Shown: positions 41,105-49,783 of the stretch, in pieces
Position numbering within the stretch: the stretch's first letter is position 1
Layout: each line of letters begins with the position of its first letter
IMG/VR virus record: IMGVR_UViG_3300046171_000314
Coordinates: 62,001 to 126,000 of that record
Direction: 5' to 3' (one strand)
Source of the DNA: a virus
Length of the DNA stretch: 64,000 bases
The notes under the pieces: generated by a model
The model's input: the letters and a program-made list of their open reading frames with translations, nothing else
Told to the model about the DNA's origin: nothing
Database searches by the model: none
Position numbers and translations under genes: made by a program

Positions 41105-41913
41105 TGTACTTGAATGAAGAAAAAAGTTCTGAATTGGGTCGAGTATTGTTTGACCTTCTTACAACCCTACGAGCGATGTACGTTCATTATCAGAATTTAC
41201 ATTGGGAGAGTCAGGGTCAGGCTTTTTATAGTGATCATCTTTTGTATCAAAGATTATATGGAGGAGTCGCAGAAGAAACTGATGCTCTCGCTGAAAAGAT
41301 TTTGGGACTTACAGGGGATGGTGTTTTTGTTTCAGACATACACACTTTCGAGCACGGATACAACACTCTTCGTATTTGGTATGATGTTGCAAAGGGAAAG
41401 TCTTCAGAAGACAGGGCTTTGTTCTCTGAGTTCTACCTTTTGGAGCAGTTGGAATACACATCAGCCTACTTGGGGGAATTGGGTGCAAAGTCTCTCGGAC
41501 TAGAGGATTTCTTATCGGGATTGGCTAGTAAGCACGAGGAGCATATATACCTTCTCAGACAAAGAAATGGTTTTACAAAGAAGCGGCAAGCCTCTGCTGC
41601 TCACTTATTCTTTGATAATCCTCAGGCAAGGGAAGTTCGTGAGTTTTCCGAGAGCGGTGCTTTATCTAACAACCCTGAATCCGCAGAAACATTTGAAGAG
41701 GAATTGCGAGCCGAAATCGCACCCCCTAATCCAAGTGAGATTATCGAAGACACAGCAGGGGCGGATGAGTTCTCTACTCTTTCAAGGTTCATTGTCGAAA
41801 CAGAACAACCTGTCGAAGACGAGGCAAACATCCCACAAGGATATGACGATGTTGATAAAGCCGATGATGTTCGGTTGAAACAAGGTCGTAGAAAAAGACT
41901 TACTTGGAGATAA
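41104..41913 (+). CDS. Dps/ferritin-like protein with acidic extension
   Basis: 269 residues. The N-terminal 150 residues fit a ferritin-like Dps fold: LRAMYVHYQNLHWESQGQAF, YQRLYGGVAEETDALAEKIL and SKHEEHIYLLRQRNGF. The ligand-like H and E residues of Dps are partly present. The C-terminal part begins AAHLFFDNPQAREVREFSES and GALSNNP, a block also seen in other phage Dps-like proteins, then becomes strongly acidic, with a basic end. Dps proteins oxidise iron and protect DNA; here it may be packed in the capsid to guard the incoming genome. That role is inference. Confidence 0.75.
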   Translation: MYLNEEKSSELGRVLFDLLTTLRAMYVHYQNLHWESQGQAFYSDHLLYQRLYGGVAEETDALAEKILGLTGDGVFVSDIHTFEHGYNTLRIWYDVAKGKSSEDRALFSEFYLLEQLEYTSAYLGELGAKSLGLEDFLSGLASKHEEHIYLLRQRNGFTKKRQASAAHLFFDNPQAREVREFSESGALSNNPESAETFEEELRAEIAPPNPSEIIEDTAGADEFSTLSRFIVETEQPVEDEANIPQGYDDVDKADDVRLKQGRRKRLTWR

Positions 41914-41916
41914 GAA

Positions 41917-42438
41917 ATGAGCAACAAGCAAAAATTAATTGACCTGATGAAAGAAGGCGACATATCTTCAATAAAACAAGCAATAGAGTTGAACAAAGTT
42001 CTGAATTTGCTTCCTACTCAAAAACTTTTTGATGCCTTAGAGTGGAATGGCAAAGTGTTGACTGAAGAGTTGTTTGAGTATGTTTCTGAGATAGATGCAA
42101 TCAATGACATCTTTGATAAGATTCGCAAAAAGTATGGCGGAGAAAACTCTGATAGTATTGCAAGGTTTTTTCCTATTGATACAGGATCACACTTGCTGCA
42201 GCAATCATTTTATATGTTCTTTGAAATGGATAAGTTGTTTTCTTATTCTCCATCTTCTCCTGTATCGGCATCCATTAAAAAATTATCCGACATTGAAAAA
42301 GATATTCGTAGTGGGATCGCATCTGCCAAAGGCATTTCATTGGCAGGGGAAGTTCTTATGTTCACTATTTCAGATAAAGACATCCTATTTCAAGCAAGTT
42401 TGAACGTAGACCTAGACTTTTTCATCTCACGACTTTAG
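41917..42438 (+). CDS. hypothetical helical protein
   Basis: 173 residues, three bases after the Dps-like stop. Mostly helical with short repeats (MKEGDISSIKQAIELNKVLN, EYVSEIDAINDIFDKIRKKY) and a beta-type C-terminus. No family is recognised. It lies in the run of virion genes leading to the terminase. Confidence 0.6.
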   Translation: MSNKQKLIDLMKEGDISSIKQAIELNKVLNLLPTQKLFDALEWNGKVLTEELFEYVSEIDAINDIFDKIRKKYGGENSDSIARFFPIDTGSHLLQQSFYMFFEMDKLFSYSPSSPVSASIKKLSDIEKDIRSGIASAKGISLAGEVLMFTISDKDILFQASLNVDLDFFISRL

Positions 42439-42448
42439 GAGATAAAAC

Positions 42449-43066
42449 ATGAAAATCGCAAAGCCACCTTTCACAATGATTGCACCACAAATCAAAAGTC
42501 CAAGCGACCCAAGCAAGGGTGTTGCTGCTACGGTTTCGGGTAATGCGGTCACTTTTCAAGAAGTCTCTGAGTTCCAAAGTGCTGTTCCTTCAACTCACCC
42601 ACTCCCTTCTCGTGGCGGCTTGCACAGAACAATAAAAGGAAATCTCACAGGAACACCGACAGGAGCAGTAGCCCAAATCGAATTTGATCCTGCCGCTACG
42701 GTACATAGCATTCCCTTTAATCTTTTTATTGGTTCATATGAACTTCGCTCAGGACACTCTGCCTCTTACAGTTCTTCCACAGACCTTGTTGGGGAGTTTC
42801 AGAACTCAAACAATATCAGCCCTGCTGCAAATACTCTTGCAGTGGCTGACTTTTTGGCAACCCTTGAAACTGCTTTGCAGGCTGTAGGTTTTTCGACATC
42901 GGTTGTTGGCAGTACTATTGAGATTACAGCACCCATTGGGTTAGACTATAATGACTTAGAGATTTCTTATTCTATTCGTGGTGTTGCCACAGGTTCTACT
43001 CCTATTGTATCCATTACACAATTTTCAGGAGGTCTTCCATCTGTCGGTGGTATTGTGATCTCATAG
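42449..43066 (+). CDS. hypothetical virion protein, beta-rich
   Basis: 205 residues after an AGGAGAT SD. The sequence is rich in Ser, Thr, Gly and Val with regular beta-strand patterning (VSGNAVTFQEVSEFQS, GSTIEITAPIGLDYNDLEIS) and no charged helices, as in tail or decoration proteins. No catalytic motif is seen. It sits directly upstream of the terminase genes. Confidence 0.6.
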   Translation: MKIAKPPFTMIAPQIKSPSDPSKGVAATVSGNAVTFQEVSEFQSAVPSTHPLPSRGGLHRTIKGNLTGTPTGAVAQIEFDPAATVHSIPFNLFIGSYELRSGHSASYSSSTDLVGEFQNSNNISPAANTLAVADFLATLETALQAVGFSTSVVGSTIEITAPIGLDYNDLEISYSIRGVATGSTPIVSITQFSGGLPSVGGIVIS

Positions 43067-43076
43067 GAGGAAAAGT

Positions 43077-43877
43077 ATGTCTGAAGAAAGCAAGCCTGAG
43101 ATAGATAAGCAGGCAGTATTGGCGGCTCTGCCATCAGATGTTTCTCGTATCCAAGTAAAGGATACCGAAGATAAGATTAGGTTTCGTTTGTTGGATGAGG
43201 TTCGTTGGGATGACGAACTACAATTTAATAAACATGGACAGCCTATTGTAATGCGAGGTTCTTTGGGTCGCCCCAAAGATGATTCTCGTTCTCCCATACC
43301 AACGGTTTTGGAGGAGGAGAAAGACCCAAATGTCTTTGTGCCCATAGTTAAGAGCAAAGGGAAAAAATCATTTATTAAGAATAAAGCACCTACCGCTCCA
43401 ACACAGCCTACGATACAAACCCCTGTCGCAGTTGTTCCTGCAACAAGTATCCCCCAACCTACCCCTGCAACGAGTGGGGTTCTTGGAACAATAAAAGAAG
43501 ACCCTGAGAGCGTGGATGTTCTGTACCACGTTATGCAAGGCTTGGCAGAAGAGGCGGAGGCTATGGCACACGCAAGGCTTTTGTTGGAGTCACAGGGTAA
43601 GAACGCCTCCAATGTATCAGCCAAGCGAGTATCGGCACTAAGGGCTGTCGGAGATACTTGGTTGAAAAGAAAAGAGCAAATTGGGTCAAAGGGTGTGGAC
43701 TTGAATTCTCTTGCTTTCAAAAGGGTTTTCACATTTATTATGGATACCTTTCGAGTGTCTTTGATGGTGAGTGGTGTTCGTGCGGAGCAAATCGAAGTAA
43801 TCTTCGCAAAACTTGCGGCAAAGATCGACGACGATTGGATGAAAGAGGCTCAGAAGAAAGTCGAAGGCGAGGAATAA
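43077..43877 (+). CDS. protein preceding terminase, possible small terminase
   Basis: 266 residues. It has an N-terminal charged region, a Pro/Thr-rich linker (TAPTQPTIQTPVAVVPATS) and a helical C-terminal domain (LYHVMQGLAEEAEAMAHARL, VSALRAVGDTWLKRKEQIGS). It lies three bases before the terminase large subunit gene, the usual place for the small subunit. The helical C-terminus could be the oligomerisation part, but no clear N-terminal HTH is seen, so the assignment is tentative. Confidence 0.55.
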   Translation: MSEESKPEIDKQAVLAALPSDVSRIQVKDTEDKIRFRLLDEVRWDDELQFNKHGQPIVMRGSLGRPKDDSRSPIPTVLEEEKDPNVFVPIVKSKGKKSFIKNKAPTAPTQPTIQTPVAVVPATSIPQPTPATSGVLGTIKEDPESVDVLYHVMQGLAEEAEAMAHARLLLESQGKNASNVSAKRVSALRAVGDTWLKRKEQIGSKGVDLNSLAFKRVFTFIMDTFRVSLMVSGVRAEQIEVIFAKLAAKIDDDWMKEAQKKVEGEE

Positions 43878-43880
43878 TCT

Positions 43881-45698
43881 ATGGCAGGTCTTGCTGACAT
43901 TGCAATGGGTGCAGGCAGGGTTCGTGGCAGTGAAAGTCGAGATGTTGTAGATATTATCACTTTCATTGAGAGCGAATGGGGCTTGAAGATGAAACTTTTC
44001 CCCATTCAAAGAGTGATCTTGAAAGCCCACTATGGGATACCTCTTGATGACAAAGTTAAGGATGTGCCTGTATCGGATTGGAGGCGTATCAATAACAGAA
44101 TGATGACCGAGTTAGAGTACCTCCAATACCTTTATGATGATGGTCGGTGTAACATTAACTATGTTGAAGAAGGACACGAAAGACGAGAAATGATTCTCTC
44201 TGTTGGTCGAAGATCAGGAAAAACTACAATTAGTGCTTGTGTTGCTGCCTATGAGACGTACAAGTTGATTTCAAAAGGTGATCCACAAGCCTTTTATGGG
44301 TTGCCTGCAAGCAACGTTATACAGTTGATATCTGTTGCGACAGATAAAGACCAAGCAGGTTTGTTGTACAACGAGGTATCAGGACACTTTCGGAACTGTA
44401 CTTTTTTCACACCGTATATGGCTAACAACACAATGTCTTACGCAAGGTTTCAAACACCTATGGACATTGATAGGTATGGGTCTTATGCAGAGGACAATAG
44501 TGCCAATGCGAACATCAAGGTAACATTCAGGTCTTGTGTTGCTAAGGGTCTTCGTGGTGCAGGTAATATTTGCGTCATCCTTGATGAGGTTGCTCACTTT
44601 ACGGATAAAGGACAGAGTGGTGCAGAGGCGGTTTATAATGCGGTCACACCTTCGACATCGGCATACTCACAGAAAGACCCCAATGACAAATCAAAGCCTG
44701 TCGGACCTGTTGAAGGTCGAATTATTTCGATTAGTTCCCCTCTTGGAAAACAAGGTTTGTTCTATAAGTTGTTTCAAACTGCTATGGGCAGCGGAAAGGC
44801 AGCGGAGAATATGTTGGCTGTTCAAGCCCCTACTTGGGAGGTAAATCCTACTGTTCCTGCAAGCGAATTTGAGAAGCATTATGTGAAAGACCCACGAGTA
44901 TTTTTTACGGAATATGGTGCAGAGTTTTCAGATAGAACTAGGGGTTGGATAGAAGATAGGGTTGACTTAATGGCTTGTGTCATTGATGGTCGGAAAGCAA
45001 AGCAACGAGGTATTCCTCGATCTCCGCACTTTATGGGAATTGACTTGGGCTTAGTGGGTGATGGCAGTGCCGTTGCTATTGGGCACATAGAAGATGGAAA
45101 GGTGATTCTTGATTGTGTGGAACAAATAAAGGCAGGCGAAGGGGCATTTGTCGACAAGGAAAGACTAGAGTTTGATGATGTTGCTGATTGGGTTTATGAA
45201 TGGACAAAGAAGTTCTACATAAAAGAAGGAATGTTCGATCAATGGGCAGGAATACCTTTTGAACAGGCTCTTGCGAAAAGAGGGTTGAAAGTTATAAAGT
45301 CGAAGCACTTTACAAAGACCCTAACATCTCAAATGTTTCAGAATTTTAAGAACTTAATGTTTGATGAGAAGTTGGAATTATACAATGACCCTTCTGAGGA
45401 AGAGGAGTTGTCAGACTATCTCCAAGAGTTGCTTGAACTTCAAGCCCAAATACATAGCAAACACCTCATTACAGTAGAAGCCCCCCAAGTAGATGGAAAA
45501 CACGATGATATGTCAGATGCCATAGTTCGTATGGTGTGGTGTGCTTCCCAAAATATGTCAAAGCAGTTAAGGATGACTACATCGAGTGGAAAGGTTTTCG
45601 GTAATGCTCCAATAAATTCTAATAGGCGACACGTAAAGAGTAGGGTTAGGGCTATGAAAGGTGGTTCTCATCCAAGTCGATACAAGAAGAAAAGATGA
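43881..45698 (+). CDS. terL: terminase large subunit
   Basis: 605 residues. The ATPase domain has Walker A LSVGRRSGKTT (109-116), Walker B ICVILDEVAHF (near 240) and the coupling motif IISISSPLG. The nuclease domain has the acidic triad elements GIDLGLVGDGSAVAIGH (near 390) and KHDDMSDAIVRMVW (near 545). The tail is basic. It packages DNA into the prohead by docking on the portal protein encoded at 46820. The order small subunit, large subunit, portal is typical. Confidence 0.95.
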   Translation: MAGLADIAMGAGRVRGSESRDVVDIITFIESEWGLKMKLFPIQRVILKAHYGIPLDDKVKDVPVSDWRRINNRMMTELEYLQYLYDDGRCNINYVEEGHERREMILSVGRRSGKTTISACVAAYETYKLISKGDPQAFYGLPASNVIQLISVATDKDQAGLLYNEVSGHFRNCTFFTPYMANNTMSYARFQTPMDIDRYGSYAEDNSANANIKVTFRSCVAKGLRGAGNICVILDEVAHFTDKGQSGAEAVYNAVTPSTSAYSQKDPNDKSKPVGPVEGRIISISSPLGKQGLFYKLFQTAMGSGKAAENMLAVQAPTWEVNPTVPASEFEKHYVKDPRVFFTEYGAEFSDRTRGWIEDRVDLMACVIDGRKAKQRGIPRSPHFMGIDLGLVGDGSAVAIGHIEDGKVILDCVEQIKAGEGAFVDKERLEFDDVADWVYEWTKKFYIKEGMFDQWAGIPFEQALAKRGLKVIKSKHFTKTLTSQMFQNFKNLMFDEKLELYNDPSEEEELSDYLQELLELQAQIHSKHLITVEAPQVDGKHDDMSDAIVRMVWCASQNMSKQLRMTTSSGKVFGNAPINSNRRHVKSRVRAMKGGSHPSRYKKKR

Positions 45699-45708
45699 GG
45701 GTGCTTCA

Positions 45709-45951
45709 ATGTCAAAACCTATTCGCTCTGATTACCGATTGGTTCAGAGATTAATAAAGATACAGGGAAAAAAGAAGGGTCTTTCCCCCACGAGTGGGGA
45801 TTTCGATAAGATCATTCGTGCCTTTGGTCAGGTAGGAGGTTCTTGGGAGAAGTTATTCAAGGGAAGTGTGGATGATATGTCCCTCTTGAAAAAAATAATC
45901 AAAGTCGGCATTGAAAAAGAACTCTTTACAAAGAAAGACACTTGGAGTTGA
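45709..45951 (+). CDS. small basic helical protein
   Basis: 80 residues. MSKPIRSDYRLVQRLIKIQG is a basic helix, followed by FDKIIRAFGQVGGSWEKLFK. No family is recognised. It lies between terminase and a beta-rich virion protein, one base before the start of the next gene. Confidence 0.65.
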   Translation: MSKPIRSDYRLVQRLIKIQGKKKGLSPTSGDFDKIIRAFGQVGGSWEKLFKGSVDDMSLLKKIIKVGIEKELFTKKDTWS

Positions 45952-45952
45952 T

Positions 45953-46522
45953 ATGAGATTGATACACCATTCAATGGGAAATGCAGAGCACGATGTAGAG
46001 TTAAACTTTCTTGGGGATAGATTTCCTGTCAAAGCACACCCAATACTGAGAGAGAGCGGTTGGCGTGGGGGTCAATGGGTAATGTATGTGACAGCCCCTA
46101 CTAGCGAAGAATTTATGGTTGTCAAAAGTGATGGCACAGCCTGTGCAGGATTTCTGCTTTTTCCAAGTGAGAATTACGACCCTGTTCCTCCCTTTGGAAC
46201 AGGGGTGGGATCTACTGAAAATTACATAGGGATTCAGCCTGCGGCTAATCCAAATAACGCCATCACGATGGTGAATGGAGGAACACGAGCCTACTTTAAG
46301 GTTTTTGAAACAGTTGCTTTAAGTGGTGGAACAAGATCAGGAGGGGCGATTACTTATTCTTTGAATGAGGAGATAAAGATATCGGAGAATGGCTTACTCT
46401 GTAATGATAGTAATGTGCAATTTGGGCTTGCAGGGATTACAACTCCTGTCGTCATTGGTATAGTGTCAGCAATACCTAATCCTGCTAATGGGAATAGGCT
46501 TTGTGTGGATATAAAGTATTGA
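45953..46522 (+). CDS. beta-rich virion protein
   Basis: 189 residues from the ATG at 45953, one base after the previous TGA. The Gly/Thr-rich beta sequence (GWRGGQWVMYVTAPTSEEFM, AITMVNGGTRAYFKVFETVA) looks like a decoration or head protein. It is flanked by terminase and portal genes. No family is recognised. Confidence 0.65.
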   Translation: MRLIHHSMGNAEHDVELNFLGDRFPVKAHPILRESGWRGGQWVMYVTAPTSEEFMVVKSDGTACAGFLLFPSENYDPVPPFGTGVGSTENYIGIQPAANPNNAITMVNGGTRAYFKVFETVALSGGTRSGGAITYSLNEEIKISENGLLCNDSNVQFGLAGITTPVVIGIVSAIPNPANGNRLCVDIKY

Positions 46523-46523
46523 T

Positions 46524-46823
46524 ATGGGAAGACTTAGAGCAAGATTAGCAACAAATCCTGTTGAAAAGGATATATTAAAGAACTTGGCAGAGGCGGAACG
46601 GTCTTTATTGAAAGTTCTCGACATTGCTCGTTCGAGTCGTAAGGACAAAAATCTCCGACTCGGTAGATTGTCTGAAATTGAGCAGAAGGTACAATCGGCT
46701 ATTCGCTTGATAGATAATCCCCCAAGCATTACATCTAAGATAGATGCACAAGACCCTGATTTAAATCCGACAGTTCGTGATAGAAAACGAATGGAACGGA
46801 TGGAAAAGAGAGGTAAGAAATGA
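46524..46823 (+). CDS. small charged helical protein
   Basis: 99 residues: a basic N-terminus (MGRLRARLATNPVEKDILKN), a helical middle and the Lys/Arg-rich end RKRMERMEKRGKK. It overlaps the portal gene by 4 bases. Its size, charge and position suggest a head-assembly helper, but there is no recognised family. Confidence 0.6.
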   Translation: MGRLRARLATNPVEKDILKNLAEAERSLLKVLDIARSSRKDKNLRLGRLSEIEQKVQSAIRLIDNPPSITSKIDAQDPDLNPTVRDRKRMERMEKRGKK

Positions 46824-48505
46824 CAAAGAAAAACGAGGGTGAAAAAGAAGTAGCCAAGTTAAAATCACGTCCTAATGTTCAGACAGGCAAGCCTCGAAAA
46901 CTAACAGCAAGTTCAATGCGGATTGCAGGGTTACAGACTTACTCAGGGTCAGAGGGTTCAGGAGGGAATTTTTATTCTCCTGAGTTGAGCACGGACTTTC
47001 TTGAACTTCCTCAGAGTATGCACGAGCGATGGAACTACTTTCGGTTCTTCTATCGGTCTGAACCTTTCGTCGGGCAGGCAATTGACTTACACACTGAGTT
47101 GCCCCTATCTAAGATTAGGCTTGGATTTCCTAAGTACATAAAGAACAGAGATATGGCGAAAGAGGCTTTGGTGTTTTGTGAGAGATGGTCAAAGAAGATT
47201 GGGCTGCTCCATAGAATGATAGAAATTGTCCACGAATATAATCTTATTGGTGAGGTCTTTGTTTTTATGGAGGACACGACTCCTGACCCCCCTAAAAGGT
47301 TGAGATATGAAACTGTCCGAAGGTTGGAAGAAGATGGCACTCTCTTTGAGGAAGAGATTGAACACGAAAACGCAGACGAAAAAGAGATTGAGTGGTTAAA
47401 GAAAAACTACTCAGGTTGGACAGCCATTCGAGTGCTTCCTCCTGAGCAAGTACATGTTCAATCCTTTCCGTTCACCGACGAAAAGATAATGGAACTTATT
47501 CCTGACAGTAAGACAAAGGATATCATTGCCCAATCAGACGCAGGGGACATTCACGCCAAAAGGGTGGTTGATTCAATGCCAAAGGGTGTTGTTGATTCGG
47601 TTCGTGAAGGGAACAACATTCCTTTGAACACTGATCCTGAGGCAGGTTCTTTTGTGACCTACCTTGCTCGTAAAAAATCTCAGTACGAAGATAGAGGGCA
47701 TTCTATTCTTGAACGGTGTATTCGGACACTTGTTTTCAGAGATAAATTACGCCAAGCAAATACAAGTATTGCCTCTCGTCATATGACACCTATTCGATTG
47801 GTCTTTGCTGAGGATATGGATGTCCAAGATGTAGAAGATTTGAGAGAACAGGTCGACTTGGCTCTTGCTGATCCCGACTTTTCGATTATCGCCAACTTTC
47901 AAATTAATTGGGAAGAGATGGGTTCAGATCAAAGACTCTTGGAGTTGTCAGGAGAGTATGACTTGACCGATAGACAGTTGTATGCAGGTCTTGGGGTAAC
48001 AGAGGGGCTACTTAGCGGTGAAAGTTCTTACAGTGGGGATAGAATAAACCTTGAGGTCATCAACACTCGCTATATGCTTCTTCGAGAAATCTTACAGGAT
48101 TTGGTTGAGGAAAAGATGCTCAAACCAATGTGTGCTCGTATGGGTTTCATAGAAGAAGATGAGTATGGCAATGAGCAGGTGTTATATCCGACACTATCCT
48201 TTACTCGTTTGGCTCTCAGAGATAACAATGACACCTTTGATGCGTTGTTCAACCTGTATCAAAAGGGTTCGCTTGATGTTGATATTATTCTCGAACTCTT
48301 GAACATTGATCCTGTGGCAACCAAAGAGAAATTAGAGAGAGATTTATTTACTATTAATGATGGCTCATTCAATGAGGTCTTGCGAGGTATCTACGGTGAT
48401 GTGGGTCGAGCATTGGCAGAGAACAGCGATGCGGTAGAGATTATTGCGAAGAACTTGGGCTTAGACTATGCTGTTCCTGAGGAAGAGGGTGGCGGCAGGT
48501 TCTAA
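46820..48505 (+). CDS. portal protein
   Basis: 561 residues. ELPQSMHERWNYFRFFYRSE, the long central helical part with TAIRVLPPEQVHVQ, RQANTSIASRHMTPIRLVFA and the VEEKMLKPMCARMGF to FDALFNLYQKGSLDVDIILE stretch fit the wing and crown parts of large-phage portal proteins. It forms the twelve-subunit ring through which the terminase pumps DNA. Identification also follows from position next to the terminase. The C-terminus ends GGGRF. Confidence 0.85.
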   Translation: MTKKNEGEKEVAKLKSRPNVQTGKPRKLTASSMRIAGLQTYSGSEGSGGNFYSPELSTDFLELPQSMHERWNYFRFFYRSEPFVGQAIDLHTELPLSKIRLGFPKYIKNRDMAKEALVFCERWSKKIGLLHRMIEIVHEYNLIGEVFVFMEDTTPDPPKRLRYETVRRLEEDGTLFEEEIEHENADEKEIEWLKKNYSGWTAIRVLPPEQVHVQSFPFTDEKIMELIPDSKTKDIIAQSDAGDIHAKRVVDSMPKGVVDSVREGNNIPLNTDPEAGSFVTYLARKKSQYEDRGHSILERCIRTLVFRDKLRQANTSIASRHMTPIRLVFAEDMDVQDVEDLREQVDLALADPDFSIIANFQINWEEMGSDQRLLELSGEYDLTDRQLYAGLGVTEGLLSGESSYSGDRINLEVINTRYMLLREILQDLVEEKMLKPMCARMGFIEEDEYGNEQVLYPTLSFTRLALRDNNDTFDALFNLYQKGSLDVDIILELLNIDPVATKEKLERDLFTINDGSFNEVLRGIYGDVGRALAENSDAVEIIAKNLGLDYAVPEEEGGGRF

Positions 48506-48506
48506 T

Positions 48507-48914
48507 CTACCTAACACTGTGTCGAGGATTACCTGTTAGATTGGCAAGGGAGATGTGGAACGTTCTGTTCTCCCTTATATTAATTCCAAGATCCCTTCTA
48601 ATACTATCCACAAACTTTTCTAATGCTTTTTGAGTGGTTGGGGTTACTTTCAGTGCCCAAGTTTCACGACCTTGTTTTTCGTCTATTCTGTACCAAATTT
48701 TATTCTCAAATTGAATCTTTGGTATTGTAGGGAACACAAACTCTTTCGAATTAAGAATATCCTTGTAAGGAGATAAGATATCATAATGTATAAGAGTGAT
48801 GTGGGTAACACTTGGGTCAAGAACTACTGCTCTTTCGGGAAAAGAAAACCTCTTGTGTATTTCTCCAAAAGAGCGATCTTTTAACATCAGTATTCCATCG
48901 AATTTGATTTTCAT
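48507..48914 (-). CDS. 2H phosphoesterase-like protein
   Basis: 135 residues from the ATG at 48914 (SD CGGAG). Two HxS/T motifs are present: THITLIH near residue 56 and FHISLAN near 123, the signature of the 2H phosphoesterase superfamily (LigT, cyclic phosphodiesterases). Such enzymes cleave 2',3'-cyclic phosphates; the phage protein Acb1 uses the same fold to degrade CBASS cyclic nucleotides. A role in countering host defence is therefore a testable option, as is RNA repair. The gene is on the opposite strand, between portal and tagged virion genes. Confidence 0.8.
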   Translation of the reverse strand: MKIKFDGILMLKDRSFGEIHKRFSFPERAVVLDPSVTHITLIHYDILSPYKDILNSKEFVFPTIPKIQFENKIWYRIDEKQGRETWALKVTPTTQKALEKFVDSIRRDLGINIRENRTFHISLANLTGNPRHSVR

Positions 48915-48952
48915 TGTTGCTCCGAGTTTATCTTTCCTGAATAATAGAAAGA

Positions 48953-49348
48953 TTATTTGGCGGCTTGTGCTTTCTCTAACAGTTGTTTGATGTGCCACGA
49001 GCCAATTAAGGAACTGTTGAGAGTCTGCTCGATAGCCATTTGATCCATCTCTAATCGTTGATCGAGCCAAATAGCAAGTCGAATAACGTGCTTACAGATG
49101 TTCTTTCTTTTACTGCCTTCACATTCACACCTAACGGTTCTGTCTTTTATACTAATGCTTGTGTTGTATACCTGAGCATTTTCAAGAGGGGTGTGTGTCA
49201 TACCAACAACAACTCCGCTTTCAATATTGACAGAAGGGATTTCAAGGGCGACCTTGCTTGCTCTTTTCTTTCCCTCTGCTCCTTGTGCTTCAATGAGTTT
49301 GCTTAGGGTTTTTCGGTATTCTATGGTCTTTGATAGTACATTCATCAT
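48953..49348 (-). CDS. SWIM-type zinc-finger protein
   Basis: 131 residues. VRCECEGSKRKNICKHVIRLA gives CxC...CxH, the SWIM zinc-finger spacing, with a basic helix after it. The first part is helical and basic. A CGGTA box and an AGGAG SD precede the start; the ATG three bases downstream (49345) is an equally good start. It pairs with the 2H phosphoesterase gene as a short leftward cassette. SWIM fingers bind nucleic acid or proteins. Confidence 0.72.
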   Translation of the reverse strand: MMNVLSKTIEYRKTLSKLIEAQGAEGKKRASKVALEIPSVNIESGVVVGMTHTPLENAQVYNTSISIKDRTVRCECEGSKRKNICKHVIRLAIWLDQRLEMDQMAIEQTLNSSLIGSWHIKQLLEKAQAAK

Positions 49349-49368
49349 ATCTCCTATTGCTTGTAATA

Positions 49369-49380
49369 GGATTACCGAAA
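49369..49380 (-). promoter_or_regulatory. CGGTA promoter box of the minus-strand cassette
   Basis: On the minus strand it reads TTTCGGTAATCC, 21 bases before the SWIM gene start. The opposite strand carries a late-type box 24 bases away, so two divergent promoters of different class lie face to face. Confidence 0.5.
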
Positions 49381-49403
49381 TGGGGTTGAGATCTGATCGT
49401 TAA

Positions 49404-49418
49404 TTCCTCTATATTTCT
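49404..49418 (+). promoter_or_regulatory. CTATATTTCT late-type promoter box
   Basis: TTCCTCTATATTTCT lies 27 bases before the ATG at 49445, with an AAGGAG SD in between. Confidence 0.55.
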
Positions 49419-49444
49419 TTCAAAGTGAACATAAGGAGAAGAAC

Positions 49445-49783
49445 ATGTCTAATTTAAGAAGCAAAATCATTCGACTTGCTCACGCAAAACCTGAGTTGCG
49501 AAAGCACTTACTACCTCTTGTCACTAATAAAAAGGCTTACAAAGACCCTTGTAATGGAGGTTCTTACTTCGGTGATAGTTATGACGAGACTATGGTAGGT
49601 CTTGAAGAATGTCACGATGAAAAAATTAATGAAAAAAAAGTCGACGATGCTTTTGAATTACTCACAATATTAAGTAACGAAGATGATTTTGAATTTCCAA
49701 ATGGAATGGAAACAGTAAGTTTGAAATTTCGTCTTAATCGGGCAGAGTCTGAATTCGTGAAGTGGCATTACGACAACGTATAA
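49445..49783 (+). CDS. RLAHxxPELR-tagged protein C
   Basis: 112 residues. It starts MSNLRSKIIRLAHAKPELRK and HLLPLV, the same N-terminal tag as the proteins at 26688 and 27047. The rest is acidic with no recognised domain. Unlike the other two, the tag is not followed by LKEA. It has its own late-type promoter box and sits between virion genes, supporting the idea that the tag belongs to virion or virion-delivered proteins. Confidence 0.7.
   Translation: MSNLRSKIIRLAHAKPELRKHLLPLVTNKKAYKDPCNGGSYFGDSYDETMVGLEECHDEKINEKKVDDAFELLTILSNEDDFEFPNGMETVSLKFRLNRAESEFVKWHYDNV

Noticed and set aside
43061-43732. 223-residue minus-strand open frame
   Set aside because: It is the reverse of the gene upstream of the terminase, has no SD and low-complexity Ser/Cys content.
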